In this document: in pieces, positions 1 to 7,639 of the stretch
Numbering within the stretch: the first letter of the stretch is position 1
Layout: every line of letters begins with the position of its first letter
NCBI RefSeq assembly: GCF_900129005.1
Contig: NZ_FQUN01000011.1
Coordinates: 1 to 64,000, forward strand
Direction of reading: 5' to 3'
DNA length: 64,000 nucleotides
Source of the DNA: Leeuwenhoekiella marinoflava DSM 3653
GTDB lineage: Bacteria > Bacteroidota > Bacteroidia > Flavobacteriales > Flavobacteriaceae
The notes under the pieces: model-generated
The model's input: only the letters and a program-made list of their open reading frames with translations
What the model was told of the DNA's origin: nothing
Database searches by the model: none
Made by a program: the position numbers and the translations under genes

Positions 1-73
1 TAATCTATTTTTCTTATTTACAGAACTATACAAACCCGAAGCGAAACGTTTTAAGGTTACAAGAGATAGCCAG

Positions 74-511
74 CTATTTAAGGTATAAACAATTGTATTG
101 ATAATCTATAACAGCTTTCCCGGCATTTAGCACATCAGCGCCAATGATTCCACTCACAGGTTTAGCATCATGATTGAGCAATGCCTGATTCACGTGAGAA
201 AGATCAAATAGCACAATTGAGATCTCTTTAGTAGACCAATTTCCTATTTCAATAAGATTATTTTGAGCAATCTGAGTCAGCATATCAATCGCTCCGGCTC
301 CTGCAGCTTTAACTTCGCTGTCTTCTGCAAAAAGTTTAAAGCGCTCCAGATCTTCAAAACCTATACAGGTATTTGAAGCTCCCGTATCTAAAATAAATTC
401 GCCATCAACACCATTTATTGTGGCATTAAATTTTAAATGCCCGGTACCTACCGGACTTAAAACTATTCGTTTATATTTTTTTGCGATAAGATGTTGTCGT
501 AAAGAAGCCAT
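74..511 (-). CDS. retropepsin-like aspartic protease family protein
   Basis: A 145-residue protein with one aspartic-protease triad, ILDTGAS at residues about 41-47. The hydrophobic-hydrophobic-Gly pattern SGIIGAD comes near residue 121, as in the single-domain retropepsin-like (clan AA) fold. These proteins carry one Asp per chain, so an active enzyme would have to be a homodimer. No signal peptide or membrane segment is visible, so it is probably cytoplasmic. It is divergent from tatD and stands alone. Family membership is fairly secure from the DTG motif; the substrate is unknown. Confidence 0.75.
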   Translation of the reverse strand: MASLRQHLIAKKYKRIVLSPVGTGHLKFNATINGVDGEFILDTGASNTCIGFEDLERFKLFAEDSEVKAAGAGAIDMLTQIAQNNLIEIGNWSTKEISIVLFDLSHVNQALLNHDAKPVSGIIGADVLNAGKAVIDYQYNCLYLK

Positions 512-530
512 AGATTGTAATACTCTTCTT

Positions 531-538
531 CAAACTTA
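531..538 (-). promoter_or_regulatory. candidate -7 box for the retropepsin-like gene
   Basis: On the minus strand this reads TAAGTTTG, a full match to the Bacteroidota -7 consensus TAnnTTTG, 19 nt before the start codon. No clear TTTG element lies at the expected -33 distance, so the call rests on one box only. Confidence 0.25.
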
Positions 539-605
539 AGTCAAATAAAATTGTACGATTTTAAATATTCTCTAAAGTTTCTTCTGCTGAGCAAAAGCTA
601 AATTT

Positions 606-613
606 TAAATTTG
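606..613 (+). promoter_or_regulatory. candidate -7 box for tatD
   Basis: TAAATTTG matches TAnnTTTG and ends only 7 nt before the tatD ATG. If used, transcription would start at or next to the start codon and the mRNA would be nearly leaderless. The -33 element is poor. Confidence 0.35.
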
Positions 614-620
614 TGTCATT

Positions 621-1391
621 ATGTATATAGACACTCACACGCATTTATATAGCGAATCATTCAAAGAAGATCGCGACGAAACAATACATCGCGCGCTCAA
701 TCAATCCATTAACCAATTTATACTACCCGCAATAGACTCTACCTACACAGAATCTATGTGGAATCTGAAGGAAAAATACCCAGACTCTATGCACATCATG
801 GCCGGCTTACACCCTACCCATGTAGACTCAGAAACGGTAAAGCAAGAACTCCAGCATGTTAAGGAGCAACTAGACTCTAAGTCTCTTTGCGCCATAGGTG
901 AAATAGGCGTAGATCTGTATTGGGACTCTTCAACTAAAGAAATACAAAAAGAAGCTTTTGCTCAACAGATAAGATGGGCAAAAGAATACGACTTACCCAT
1001 CGCAATACATTGCAGAGATGCATTTGACGAAGTTTTTGAAGTCCTAGAAGCTGAAAAAAGCGATAAATTAAGAGGTATTTTCCACTGCTTTACTGGCACA
1101 CTTGAAGATGCTCAAAAAGCAATCGGCTACAATCTGAAGTTAGGAATAGGCGGCGTTGTAACTTTTAAAAATGGAAAAATCGATAAGTTCTTGAATGAAA
1201 TCGATTTAAAACATATCGTTTTAGAAACAGACGCTCCATACCTAGCCCCCGTTCCTTACAGAGGAAAGCGTAATGAAAGTAGCTACCTTATAAATGTTGC
1301 CGAAAAACTAGCCGAAGTTTATGATGTTTCGGTAGAAATTATTGAAGAAATCACCACTAAAAATGCTAAAAACATATTTAGACTTGATTGA
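621..1391 (+). CDS. tatD: TatD family metal-dependent hydrolase / DNase
   Basis: 256 residues, the usual TatD length. The metal ligands of the TIM-barrel amidohydrolase-like fold are all present: HTH at residues 6-8, GEIG with Glu94, AIHCRD with His130, FHCF with His155, and LETDAPYLAP with Asp204. TatD-type proteins are cytoplasmic 3'-5' exonucleases or phosphodiesterases used in DNA repair and turnover. It is followed 45 bp downstream by an acyltransferase gene on the same strand. The family also includes YcfH/YabD-like paralogues, so the exact orthologue is less certain than the fold. Confidence 0.92.
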   Translation: MYIDTHTHLYSESFKEDRDETIHRALNQSINQFILPAIDSTYTESMWNLKEKYPDSMHIMAGLHPTHVDSETVKQELQHVKEQLDSKSLCAIGEIGVDLYWDSSTKEIQKEAFAQQIRWAKEYDLPIAIHCRDAFDEVFEVLEAEKSDKLRGIFHCFTGTLEDAQKAIGYNLKLGIGGVVTFKNGKIDKFLNEIDLKHIVLETDAPYLAPVPYRGKRNESSYLINVAEKLAEVYDVSVEIIEEITTKNAKNIFRLD

Positions 1392-1436
1392 TCTTTAAAA
1401 TATTTCGTTCTTTACGCCTCATCAAAATTAGAATCT

Positions 1437-2564
1437 GTGTCAAAATTTGACCCCATAAGACCCTATCACGATTCTGAAGTGCACGAAGCACTGCAGACGT
1501 ATTACAGGCACCCTATGTTTCAGGCGCTTTTACAATTTACCTTTCCAGAGAAATCACATCGGGAAATAAAAGAGATCATAGACTCATGTCATTCAATCTA
1601 TGATTTTCAAAGTAAAGTAATCTACCGTTCTGTACATAAGGTTATGGAGAAAAGCACCAATGGCTTTTCTACATCTGGTTTTGATGACCTGCAAAAAGGA
1701 AAACCTTATTTCTATTTATCCAACCACCGGGATATCATATTAGACACTTCATTTATAAATGTGGCTCTTTACGATAACGACTTGGTTATGACTGCTTCCG
1801 CTATTGGGGACAACCTTGTACAAAAGCCTTTTTTAATGGCTTTAGCTAGATTAAACCGAAGCTTTATGGTTCAACGCAGCTTGACTCCACGCGAAATGTT
1901 GATGAGCTCTAAAAATCTTTCAGAATATTTACAATTTCTGCTAAGCAGCAATCAGTCTATATGGATGGCTCAACGGGAAGGACGCACAAAAGACGGAAGC
2001 GACAAGACGCAACAAGGAGTTTTAAAAATGGCCGCTATGGCTCGTGGCGACAAACCTGTTTTAACCTACTTAAAAGAACTCAATATAAGACCTGTTGCAA
2101 TATCTTATGAGTTTGACCCCACCGATATTTTAAAAATGCCAGAGCTCATTGCAAAAAGTGAAGACATCGCTTATGTAAAAAGCAACAATGAAGATTTCAA
2201 CAGTATTTTACGCGGTGCTTTAGGAGCTAAGAAACGCATTCACATCGCAGCGGGTAAACTCGAATCTTCAATTTTTGATGAGATTGATGCATCCGGACTT
2301 TCTGATAATGACAAACTACAAGAATTAGCTAAACGAATTGATCACGAGATTTATCGCATCTATAAACTGTGGCCTTCTAATTATGTTGCCTACGATTTAT
2401 ATTATAATACAGATCAGTTTGCACACACCTACACCGAACGCGACAAAAGAAGTTTTGAGCGTCGCTTAGAACGTCGCGTAGATCCGGAAAGTGAAGTTGC
2501 CAAAGAGAATTTCTTACTAATGTATGCAAATCCGGTAATAAACAAACTTAAGAGTCTTGAATAA
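1437..2564 (+). CDS. 1-acyl-sn-glycerol-3-phosphate acyltransferase-like protein (PlsB/PlsC superfamily)
   Basis: 375 residues starting at GTG; there is no upstream ATG in frame and the next internal Met is inside the domain. The acyltransferase active-site motif is SNHRDIILD at residues 95-103. The substrate-binding motif follows as QREGRTKDGSD near residue 180, in the NHxx(x)D / EGR pattern of glycerolipid acyltransferases. No signal peptide or strong membrane helix is present. It is longer than a standard PlsC (about 240 residues), with extra N- and C-terminal segments. The stop overlaps the asparaginase start by 8 nt, so the two are probably translationally coupled. Membrane phospholipid synthesis is the likely role; the acceptor is not known. 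Confidence 0.8.
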   Translation: MSKFDPIRPYHDSEVHEALQTYYRHPMFQALLQFTFPEKSHREIKEIIDSCHSIYDFQSKVIYRSVHKVMEKSTNGFSTSGFDDLQKGKPYFYLSNHRDIILDTSFINVALYDNDLVMTASAIGDNLVQKPFLMALARLNRSFMVQRSLTPREMLMSSKNLSEYLQFLLSSNQSIWMAQREGRTKDGSDKTQQGVLKMAAMARGDKPVLTYLKELNIRPVAISYEFDPTDILKMPELIAKSEDIAYVKSNNEDFNSILRGALGAKKRIHIAAGKLESSIFDEIDASGLSDNDKLQELAKRIDHEIYRIYKLWPSNYVAYDLYYNTDQFAHTYTERDKRSFERRLERRVDPESEVAKENFLLMYANPVINKLKSLE

Positions 2565-3582
2565 ACAACCTAAGATCTTATTGATTTATACCGGTGGAAC
2601 CATCGGTATGATTAAAGACTTTGAAACCGGAGCCTTAAAAGCTTTCGATTTTAAAGATTTGCTTGAAAAAATACCCGAACTGCGCTTACTTGAATGTGAG
2701 ATTGAAACGACTAGCTTCAATGAACCTATAGACAGCTCTAACATGAACCCCGATCTTTGGGTAGATTTGTGCGGAATTATAGAATCTAATTACGATAGAT
2801 GTGATGGATTTGTAATTCTACATGGAAGTGACACGATGAGTTACTCTGCTTCAGCACTGAGCTTTATGCTAGAAAACTTATCAAAACCCGTTATCTTTAC
2901 AGGTTCGCAATTACCTATAGGCGACTTACGTACAGACGCTAAAGAAAATTTAATTACCGCTATACAAATAGCAGCCCTACGCAAGCGTAACCGTCCTTAT
3001 ATAAATGAGGTAGGCTTATACTTCGAATACAAACTCTATCGCGGAAATCGAAGCTCTAAAATTAGTGCGGAGCATTTTGAAGCTTTTAAATCCCCCAATT
3101 ACCCTCCGCTGATAACCTCTGGTGTACACTTGACTATTGAAGACGAAAAGCTTCTACCATACAAACGAAAGAGGTTAATGGTACATCGAGATTTAAAAAC
3201 AGATATCATTGTTGTTCATTTATACCCGGGAATCAGTGAGAAAATGCTGACTTCAATGTTAAATAATCACGAATTTAGCGGCGTTATTTTATTAACATTT
3301 GGTTCAGGAAATAGCTCAACAGCACCTTGGTTTATGGAATTATTAAAAAAAAATATTCAAAAAGGCATACCGGTTGTCAACATAACACAATGCACCTGGG
3401 GTAGTGTTCAAATGGGTAATTATGAGACCAGTACAGGACTCAAAAACCTTGGTGTAATTTCAGGAAAAGACCTCACGATTGAAGCTGCTATTACAAAAAT
3501 GATGTATCTAAACAGTCAAAATTTGTCTCCAAAGGTCTTTAAGACTATATTTGAAACATCGCTAAGAGGAGAAATGAGTTAA
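2557..3582 (+). CDS. ansA: L-asparaginase, type I (cytoplasmic)
   Basis: 341 residues, typical for type I asparaginase, which hydrolyses asparagine to aspartate and ammonia. The first catalytic Thr lies in YTGGTIGM near the N-terminus and the second Thr/Asp pair in HGSDTMSY near residue 90. No signal peptide precedes the first motif, which argues for the cytoplasmic low-affinity type. The start is TTG, inside the last codons of the acyltransferase gene (8-nt overlap), and gives the usual spacing of 12 residues to the TGGT motif. The chromosome also encodes asnS and aspS in this window, so both amino acids are charged directly. Confidence 0.9.
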   Translation: MNKQPKILLIYTGGTIGMIKDFETGALKAFDFKDLLEKIPELRLLECEIETTSFNEPIDSSNMNPDLWVDLCGIIESNYDRCDGFVILHGSDTMSYSASALSFMLENLSKPVIFTGSQLPIGDLRTDAKENLITAIQIAALRKRNRPYINEVGLYFEYKLYRGNRSSKISAEHFEAFKSPNYPPLITSGVHLTIEDEKLLPYKRKRLMVHRDLKTDIIVVHLYPGISEKMLTSMLNNHEFSGVILLTFGSGNSSTAPWFMELLKKNIQKGIPVVNITQCTWGSVQMGNYETSTGLKNLGVISGKDLTIEAAITKMMYLNSQNLSPKVFKTIFETSLRGEMS

Positions 3583-3677
3583 TACTAAGAATCACATCAA
3601 CTCAGCAAACCTTTTGGAAATCGATATATTTTTTGTTAATTGGCAATCATTCGAAAGAATGAATTCGGCCTTAAAAA

Positions 3678-3765
3678 AGAGAGGTGGCCGAGTGGTCGAA
3701 GGCGCACGCCTGGAAAGTGTGTATACGTCACAAGCGTATCGAGGGTTCGAATCCCTTCCTCTCTG
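3678..3765 (+). tRNA. tRNA-Ser (anticodon GGA)
   Basis: An 88-nt class II tRNA folds by hand. The 7-bp acceptor stem is AGAGAGG / CCTCTCT with discriminator G at 3765. The anticodon stem CACGC/GTGTG encloses loop CTGGAAA with GGA at 3712-3714. A long variable arm (about 3721-3740) and a T arm with TTCGAAT follow. The long variable arm fits serine. CCA is not encoded. It sits about 75 bp upstream of exbB on the same strand. Confidence 0.95.
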
Positions 3766-3839
3766 CTAATTTTTAATATTTGAATAATTAATTTTATATC
3801 TTTATCCCTTTACTAACTAAATTTTTAAGATCAAAAGCA

Positions 3840-4634
3840 ATGAAAAGAGTATTTTCTATTCTAGTAATCACAGCTGTAATCGCGTTAGGCAATCTTACAG
3901 CTCAAGCAAATACTGCACCTTTAATGACTGTAAACACAGTTATTGCAGCAGCAGTTCAAGATGAAGCAGCAGACGAGGCAGTAGCCGACACTGATGAAGA
4001 GTCAATATCGTTTACTCAACAATTAAAAAAGCGTTTTATAGAAGGTGGAGCATCCTTTATGGGTATCGTTCTTTTATGTCTTATTTTAGGTCTTGCAATT
4101 GCAATTGAGCGTATTATTTACTTAAACCTTGCAACTACAAACTCAGCTAAATTAGCACAAGACGTAGAAGATGCACTTAATAGTGGTGGTATTGAAGCTG
4201 CTAAAGAAGTATGTCGTAACACAAGAGGTCCAGTAGCATCTATTTACTACCAAGGTCTTGATCGTGTTGACGAAGGTGTTGATGCTGCAGAAAAAGCTGT
4301 TGTAGCTTACGGTGGTGTTCAAATGGGTCTTCTTGAGAAAAACGTTTCTTGGGTGTCATTATTTATCGCTCTTGCACCAATGCTTGGTTTCATGGGTACG
4401 GTTATTGGTATGATTGATGCATTTGACAAGATTGAAGCTGCTGGTGACATGAATCCATCTCTTGTTGCGGGTGGTATTAAAGTAGCACTTTTAACAACTG
4501 TATTTGGTCTTATCGTTGCGATTATACTTCAAATCTTCTACAATTACATTGTTGCTAAAATTGATAGCATTGTAAATGATATGGAAGATGCATCTATCAC
4601 TTTGATAGATATGCTTGTTCGTTACAAGAAGTAA
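3840..4634 (+). CDS. exbB: MotA/TolQ/ExbB proton channel family protein
   Basis: 264 residues. An N-terminal cleavable-looking signal segment (residues 1-24, ending TAQAN) and an acidic linker precede the channel domain. The three transmembrane helices lie at about residues 63-88, 172-196 and 212-240. The typical GLLEKNVSWVS and APMLGFMGTVIGM signature comes before and in the second helix. ExbB-type pentamers use the proton motive force with ExbD to energise TonB-dependent transport. The gene leads a cluster with a small membrane protein and two exbD genes at 15-25 bp spacing. The extra N-terminal signal is common in Bacteroidota ExbB homologues. TolQ cannot be excluded, but context favours TonB energisation. 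Confidence 0.9.
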   Translation: MKRVFSILVITAVIALGNLTAQANTAPLMTVNTVIAAAVQDEAADEAVADTDEESISFTQQLKKRFIEGGASFMGIVLLCLILGLAIAIERIIYLNLATTNSAKLAQDVEDALNSGGIEAAKEVCRNTRGPVASIYYQGLDRVDEGVDAAEKAVVAYGGVQMGLLEKNVSWVSLFIALAPMLGFMGTVIGMIDAFDKIEAAGDMNPSLVAGGIKVALLTTVFGLIVAIILQIFYNYIVAKIDSIVNDMEDASITLIDMLVRYKK

Positions 4635-4658
4635 TAATCCCTAAATACATAGTATATT

Positions 4659-5099
4659 ATGTTACATAAAATATTAAAAATCATCGCACTCATCCTATCG
4701 ATTCTTGGAGCTGTATGGCTTGTAAGAATTCTAATGACTGGGGATACTGCGATTGAAGATTCAGCAGATTTACAAAACGGATTAGTTACACCATTCATAT
4801 ATATTGCTTACGCAGCTTTTGCTGTTGCAGTAATATTTGTAATAGTTTTTGTAATAAAAAATATATTTAGCGCAGGATCATCACTTAAGGGCACTTTAAT
4901 AGGACTAGGAGCTTTTCTTGCTGTCGTAGTAGTATCATACTTACTCGCTTCAGGTGAAGAAACTCCTTTAAGAGATGGTGGAACTATATCTGCAAGCGCA
5001 TCAAGATGGGTAGAAGCTGGTATTTATGCTTTCTACATACTCGCAGTAGTTGCAATTGGCGCGATGGTATTCTCAGGCGTGAAGAAATTAGCTAAATAA
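4659..5099 (+). CDS. small four-helix membrane protein of the ExbB/ExbD cluster
   Basis: 146 residues with about four predicted membrane helices (residues roughly 5-25, 46-69, 80-100, 120-143). No catalytic motif is visible and I do not recognise a named domain. It lies between exbB and the first exbD, 24 bp after exbB and 16 bp before exbD, so it is almost certainly co-transcribed. A structural or assembly role in the ExbB-ExbD motor is a guess from position only. Confidence 0.75.
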   Translation: MLHKILKIIALILSILGAVWLVRILMTGDTAIEDSADLQNGLVTPFIYIAYAAFAVAVIFVIVFVIKNIFSAGSSLKGTLIGLGAFLAVVVVSYLLASGEETPLRDGGTISASASRWVEAGIYAFYILAVVAIGAMVFSGVKKLAK

Positions 5100-5115
5100 T
5101 AGTAAAGAAGTAATT

Positions 5116-5721
5116 ATGGCAAAAAGATCAGCACCAGAAGTTAATGCAGGTTCGATGGCAGACATTGCCTTCTTACTACTCATTTTCTTTCTGGTTACCA
5201 CAACAATTGAGACAGATAGCGGTATCAGCCGTAAATTACCACCTGAGCAGGAAGAAAACCAACCTCCTCCACCGGTAATTAAAGAACGTAACTTATTTAC
5301 AGTTATCGTAAACAGTAACGATGAGTTACTTGTAGAAGACAAAGTGATGGAACTTAAAGATCTTAGAGCTACAGCTGTAGCCTTTTTAGACAATGGAGCT
5401 GAAGATTGCTCGTATTGTCAGGGAGCTAAGGATCCTAGTTCTTCAGTGAATCCCAAAAAAGCTATTATTTCATTAGTAAATAATCGCGGTACCTCCTACA
5501 AACGTTATATCGCAGTACAAAATGAACTTGTTGGTGCTTATAATGAATTGAGAGACCGTGTAGCTACGAGTCAATACGGCGAATCGTTTACCAGTTTAGA
5601 GGCTCGTTATAATGATCCACGAACACCCCAAGAGGCTAAAGATAAGATCAAACCTAAGATTGAAGCAATACAGGAATTATACCCTGAAAAGCTTTCTGAA
5701 GCTGAACCTAAAAAAAATTAA
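5116..5721 (+). CDS. exbD: ExbD/TolR family biopolymer transport protein (first copy)
   Basis: 201 residues: short cytoplasmic N-terminus, one transmembrane helix (about residues 14-34) and a periplasmic domain. The helix starts SMADIAFLLLIFF and carries the conserved proton-relay Asp at residue 16. A proline-rich stretch (PPEQEENQPPPP) follows. The periplasmic part is longer than in classical ExbD (about 140 residues) and has two Cys residues in EDCSYCQGA. It lies 16 bp after the four-helix protein and 21 bp before the second exbD. Two different ExbD proteins per ExbB is a common Bacteroidota arrangement and may form heterodimers. Confidence 0.88.
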   Translation: MAKRSAPEVNAGSMADIAFLLLIFFLVTTTIETDSGISRKLPPEQEENQPPPPVIKERNLFTVIVNSNDELLVEDKVMELKDLRATAVAFLDNGAEDCSYCQGAKDPSSSVNPKKAIISLVNNRGTSYKRYIAVQNELVGAYNELRDRVATSQYGESFTSLEARYNDPRTPQEAKDKIKPKIEAIQELYPEKLSEAEPKKN

Positions 5722-5742
5722 GAACCTATAACATCAAAATTT

Positions 5743-6222
5743 ATGTCTAAATTTAATAAGAAAAAAAGTGGTGAATTGCCCGCTATTTCTACGGCATCCT
5801 TGCCAGATATAGTTTTCATGTTACTGTTCTTTTTTATGGTTGCAACAACAATGCGGGATCAAACCTTATTGATTAAAAACAATTTACCTACTGCAAACCA
5901 AGTTGAAAAACTCGATAAAAAAGACCTTATCATGTACATATATGCCGGGGCACCGCTAGAGCGTTATCAAGGCACATATGGGACTTCTGCAAAGATTCAG
6001 TTGAATGATAAATTGTCAGATGTTGGAGAGATTCAAGATTTTATTTATCAAGAACGTGCGAGTAAAAGAGAGGAATTAGTACCTTTTCTTACTACAGCAC
6101 TTAAAGTAGACGGAGATAGTAAAATGGGTCTTATTACTGATATTAAGCAGGAATTAAGAAAAGCTAATGCACTTAAAATCAACTACGTTACCAAATCTGG
6201 TGATGCAGTTGAGATGAACTAG
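5743..6222 (+). CDS. exbD: ExbD/TolR family biopolymer transport protein (second copy)
   Basis: 159 residues with one transmembrane helix (about residues 19-40). It contains PDIVFMLLFFFMV with the conserved Asp at residue 22, then a periplasmic domain. It differs clearly from the first ExbD and lacks its Pro-rich linker and Cys pair. It is the last gene before a strong terminator at 6268-6298, which defines the end of the exbB-exbD transcript. The likely job is to pair with the first ExbD and couple the proton flow to TonB. Confidence 0.88.
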   Translation: MSKFNKKKSGELPAISTASLPDIVFMLLFFFMVATTMRDQTLLIKNNLPTANQVEKLDKKDLIMYIYAGAPLERYQGTYGTSAKIQLNDKLSDVGEIQDFIYQERASKREELVPFLTTALKVDGDSKMGLITDIKQELRKANALKINYVTKSGDAVEMN

Positions 6223-6267
6223 TACTCTTTGTAAGAGTTTATTGCATATCTCTTAAAATTTATATTT

Positions 6268-6298
6268 AAAACGTCCTGTATTTTCAGGACGTTTTTTT
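6268..6298 (+). terminator. rho-independent terminator of the exbB-exbD operon
   Basis: A 10-bp perfect stem AAACGTCCTG / CAGGACGTTT with a 6-nt loop is followed by a run of T on the plus strand. Confidence 0.9.
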
Positions 6299-6329
6299 GT
6301 TTCTTTAATAACACAAAACAGCAAAACCC

Positions 6330-7043
6330 ATGCGGTCATATTCATTCTTAAAGCTGGTTATTATTTTACTCTTAAGCTTTTCTGCCTTTGCCCAGGATAG
6401 TCTTGTTAAAACTATAGACACTGCTGAAGTATATAAAAAATACCGTGAAGACCAATTTTATTTGGGAGTCACATTTAATCTACTTACCAACAAACCCACA
6501 GAAATTGAGCAGAATGGTTTTAGTGGCGGAATGCATTTTGGTTTTATACGCGATATGCCTATCAATAAGCAAAGAAATTTTGCAATTGGCATAGGGGCAG
6601 GTCTTTCTATGAATACGTATAATCAAAATTTATTTGTTGGAGAAACAGCTTCAGAAGAAAGCATTTTTAATAGCATTGATTCGTCTAAAGACTATGATAA
6701 GAATTGGCTTTCCACTTATTTAATTGAAGCGCCCATACAATTGCGTTGGCGAACTTCTACAGCGACGAATTATAAATTCTGGAGAATTTACACAGGATTA
6801 CAATTAGGATACGTCTATGCTTATAAATTTCATTTTGAAGAACCCGGCAATCAAGTTACCCAGACAGACGTCCCTGAGTTTAATAGGTATCGAATGGGGT
6901 TAACGTTCTCCTTTGGGTACGATACATTCAACTTCTACTTCTACTACAATCTGAATCCGTTTTTTAACAATGAAGCACAAATAAACGGGAGTCCAATTGA
7001 AATAAACAGCTTAAAGCTCGGACTGATGTTCTACATCTTATAA
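6330..7043 (+). CDS. outer-membrane beta-barrel protein, porin/PorT-like family
   Basis: 237 residues with an N-terminal signal peptide (hydrophobic residues 5-18, cleavage after SAFAQ). Alternating aromatic beta-strand segments follow, ending in a hydrophobic C-terminal strand (LKLGLMFYIL), as expected of a small outer-membrane barrel. The sequence style resembles the PorT-like outer membrane proteins of Bacteroidota, but I cannot show that it is the type IX secretion PorT itself. It follows the exbB-exbD terminator by 32 bp and converges on the PAP2-like gene, overlapping it by 13 bp at the 3' ends. Confidence 0.65.
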   Translation: MRSYSFLKLVIILLLSFSAFAQDSLVKTIDTAEVYKKYREDQFYLGVTFNLLTNKPTEIEQNGFSGGMHFGFIRDMPINKQRNFAIGIGAGLSMNTYNQNLFVGETASEESIFNSIDSSKDYDKNWLSTYLIEAPIQLRWRTSTATNYKFWRIYTGLQLGYVYAYKFHFEEPGNQVTQTDVPEFNRYRMGLTFSFGYDTFNFYFYYNLNPFFNNEAQINGSPIEINSLKLGLMFYIL

Positions 7044-7639
7044 AGATAAAATACTAAGAATTGCGGCAAACCACCTACGATTAAGCCTACAAGTAATTCA
7101 AGCATTGTGTGTGCTTTAAATTGAATTCTGGAAGCTGCTGTAAAACCTACCGCAAGAATAAGCAAACTTATCACGATTAAGTAGTTTGCATTATACACCA
7201 GACTCAACCCCATCACAAAGAGTAAAACTCCACCTATACCCGTCATATGCAGACTGGTTTTAAAACCAAATAACGCCAATAGAAAAGCTGTCGCTGCGGT
7301 AATCAATACTCCTAAAAAGAAAATATAAAGCTCTGGAAACTCATAACCGTTTATGATTACGCGTACAATAAGCAACGTGATTCCTACCTGTATTAACAAA
7401 GGCAATCTACGTTCTTTGACCTGTTTTAATTCTAATGAAGAAACCAATTTTACACTTTCTAACAAGAAGTAAAATAAGATAGGGACTACAATCGTAAGAA
7501 TACTTATAGCGAAAAGCTTAGCATACATAAAAGACTGTGGAACAAACTTAGGCGTCACTGAAAAATAAATACTAACACCTAGAATTGGCATCAAAAGCGG
7601 ATGCATCAAATAAGAAAAAAAACGGAGAAAATAGTTCAT
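7031..7639 (-). CDS. PAP2-like integral membrane protein
   Basis: 202 residues, hydrophobic throughout, with about six membrane helices. Degenerate phosphatase motifs can be matched to the PAP2/phosphatidic acid phosphatase fold: KTSLHMTG in the middle (in place of PSGH) and ASRIQFKAHTMLELLVG near the C-terminus (in place of SRxxxxxHxxxD). The last catalytic Asp is Glu here, so activity is uncertain. The start codon overlaps the stop of rpoN by one base (TAATG), so translation is likely coupled to sigma-54. The 3' end overlaps the convergent barrel gene. Confidence 0.6.
   Translation of the reverse strand: MNYFLRFFSYLMHPLLMPILGVSIYFSVTPKFVPQSFMYAKLFAISILTIVVPILFYFLLESVKLVSSLELKQVKERRLPLLIQVGITLLIVRVIINGYEFPELYIFFLGVLITAATAFLLALFGFKTSLHMTGIGGVLLFVMGLSLVYNANYLIVISLLILAVGFTAASRIQFKAHTMLELLVGLIVGGLPQFLVFYLYKM

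Noticed and set aside
3647-3662. Small GNRA-loop hairpin TCATTC-GAAA-GAATGA before tRNA-Ser
   Set aside because: No T run and only 6 bp; not strong enough to call a terminator of ansA or a processing site.
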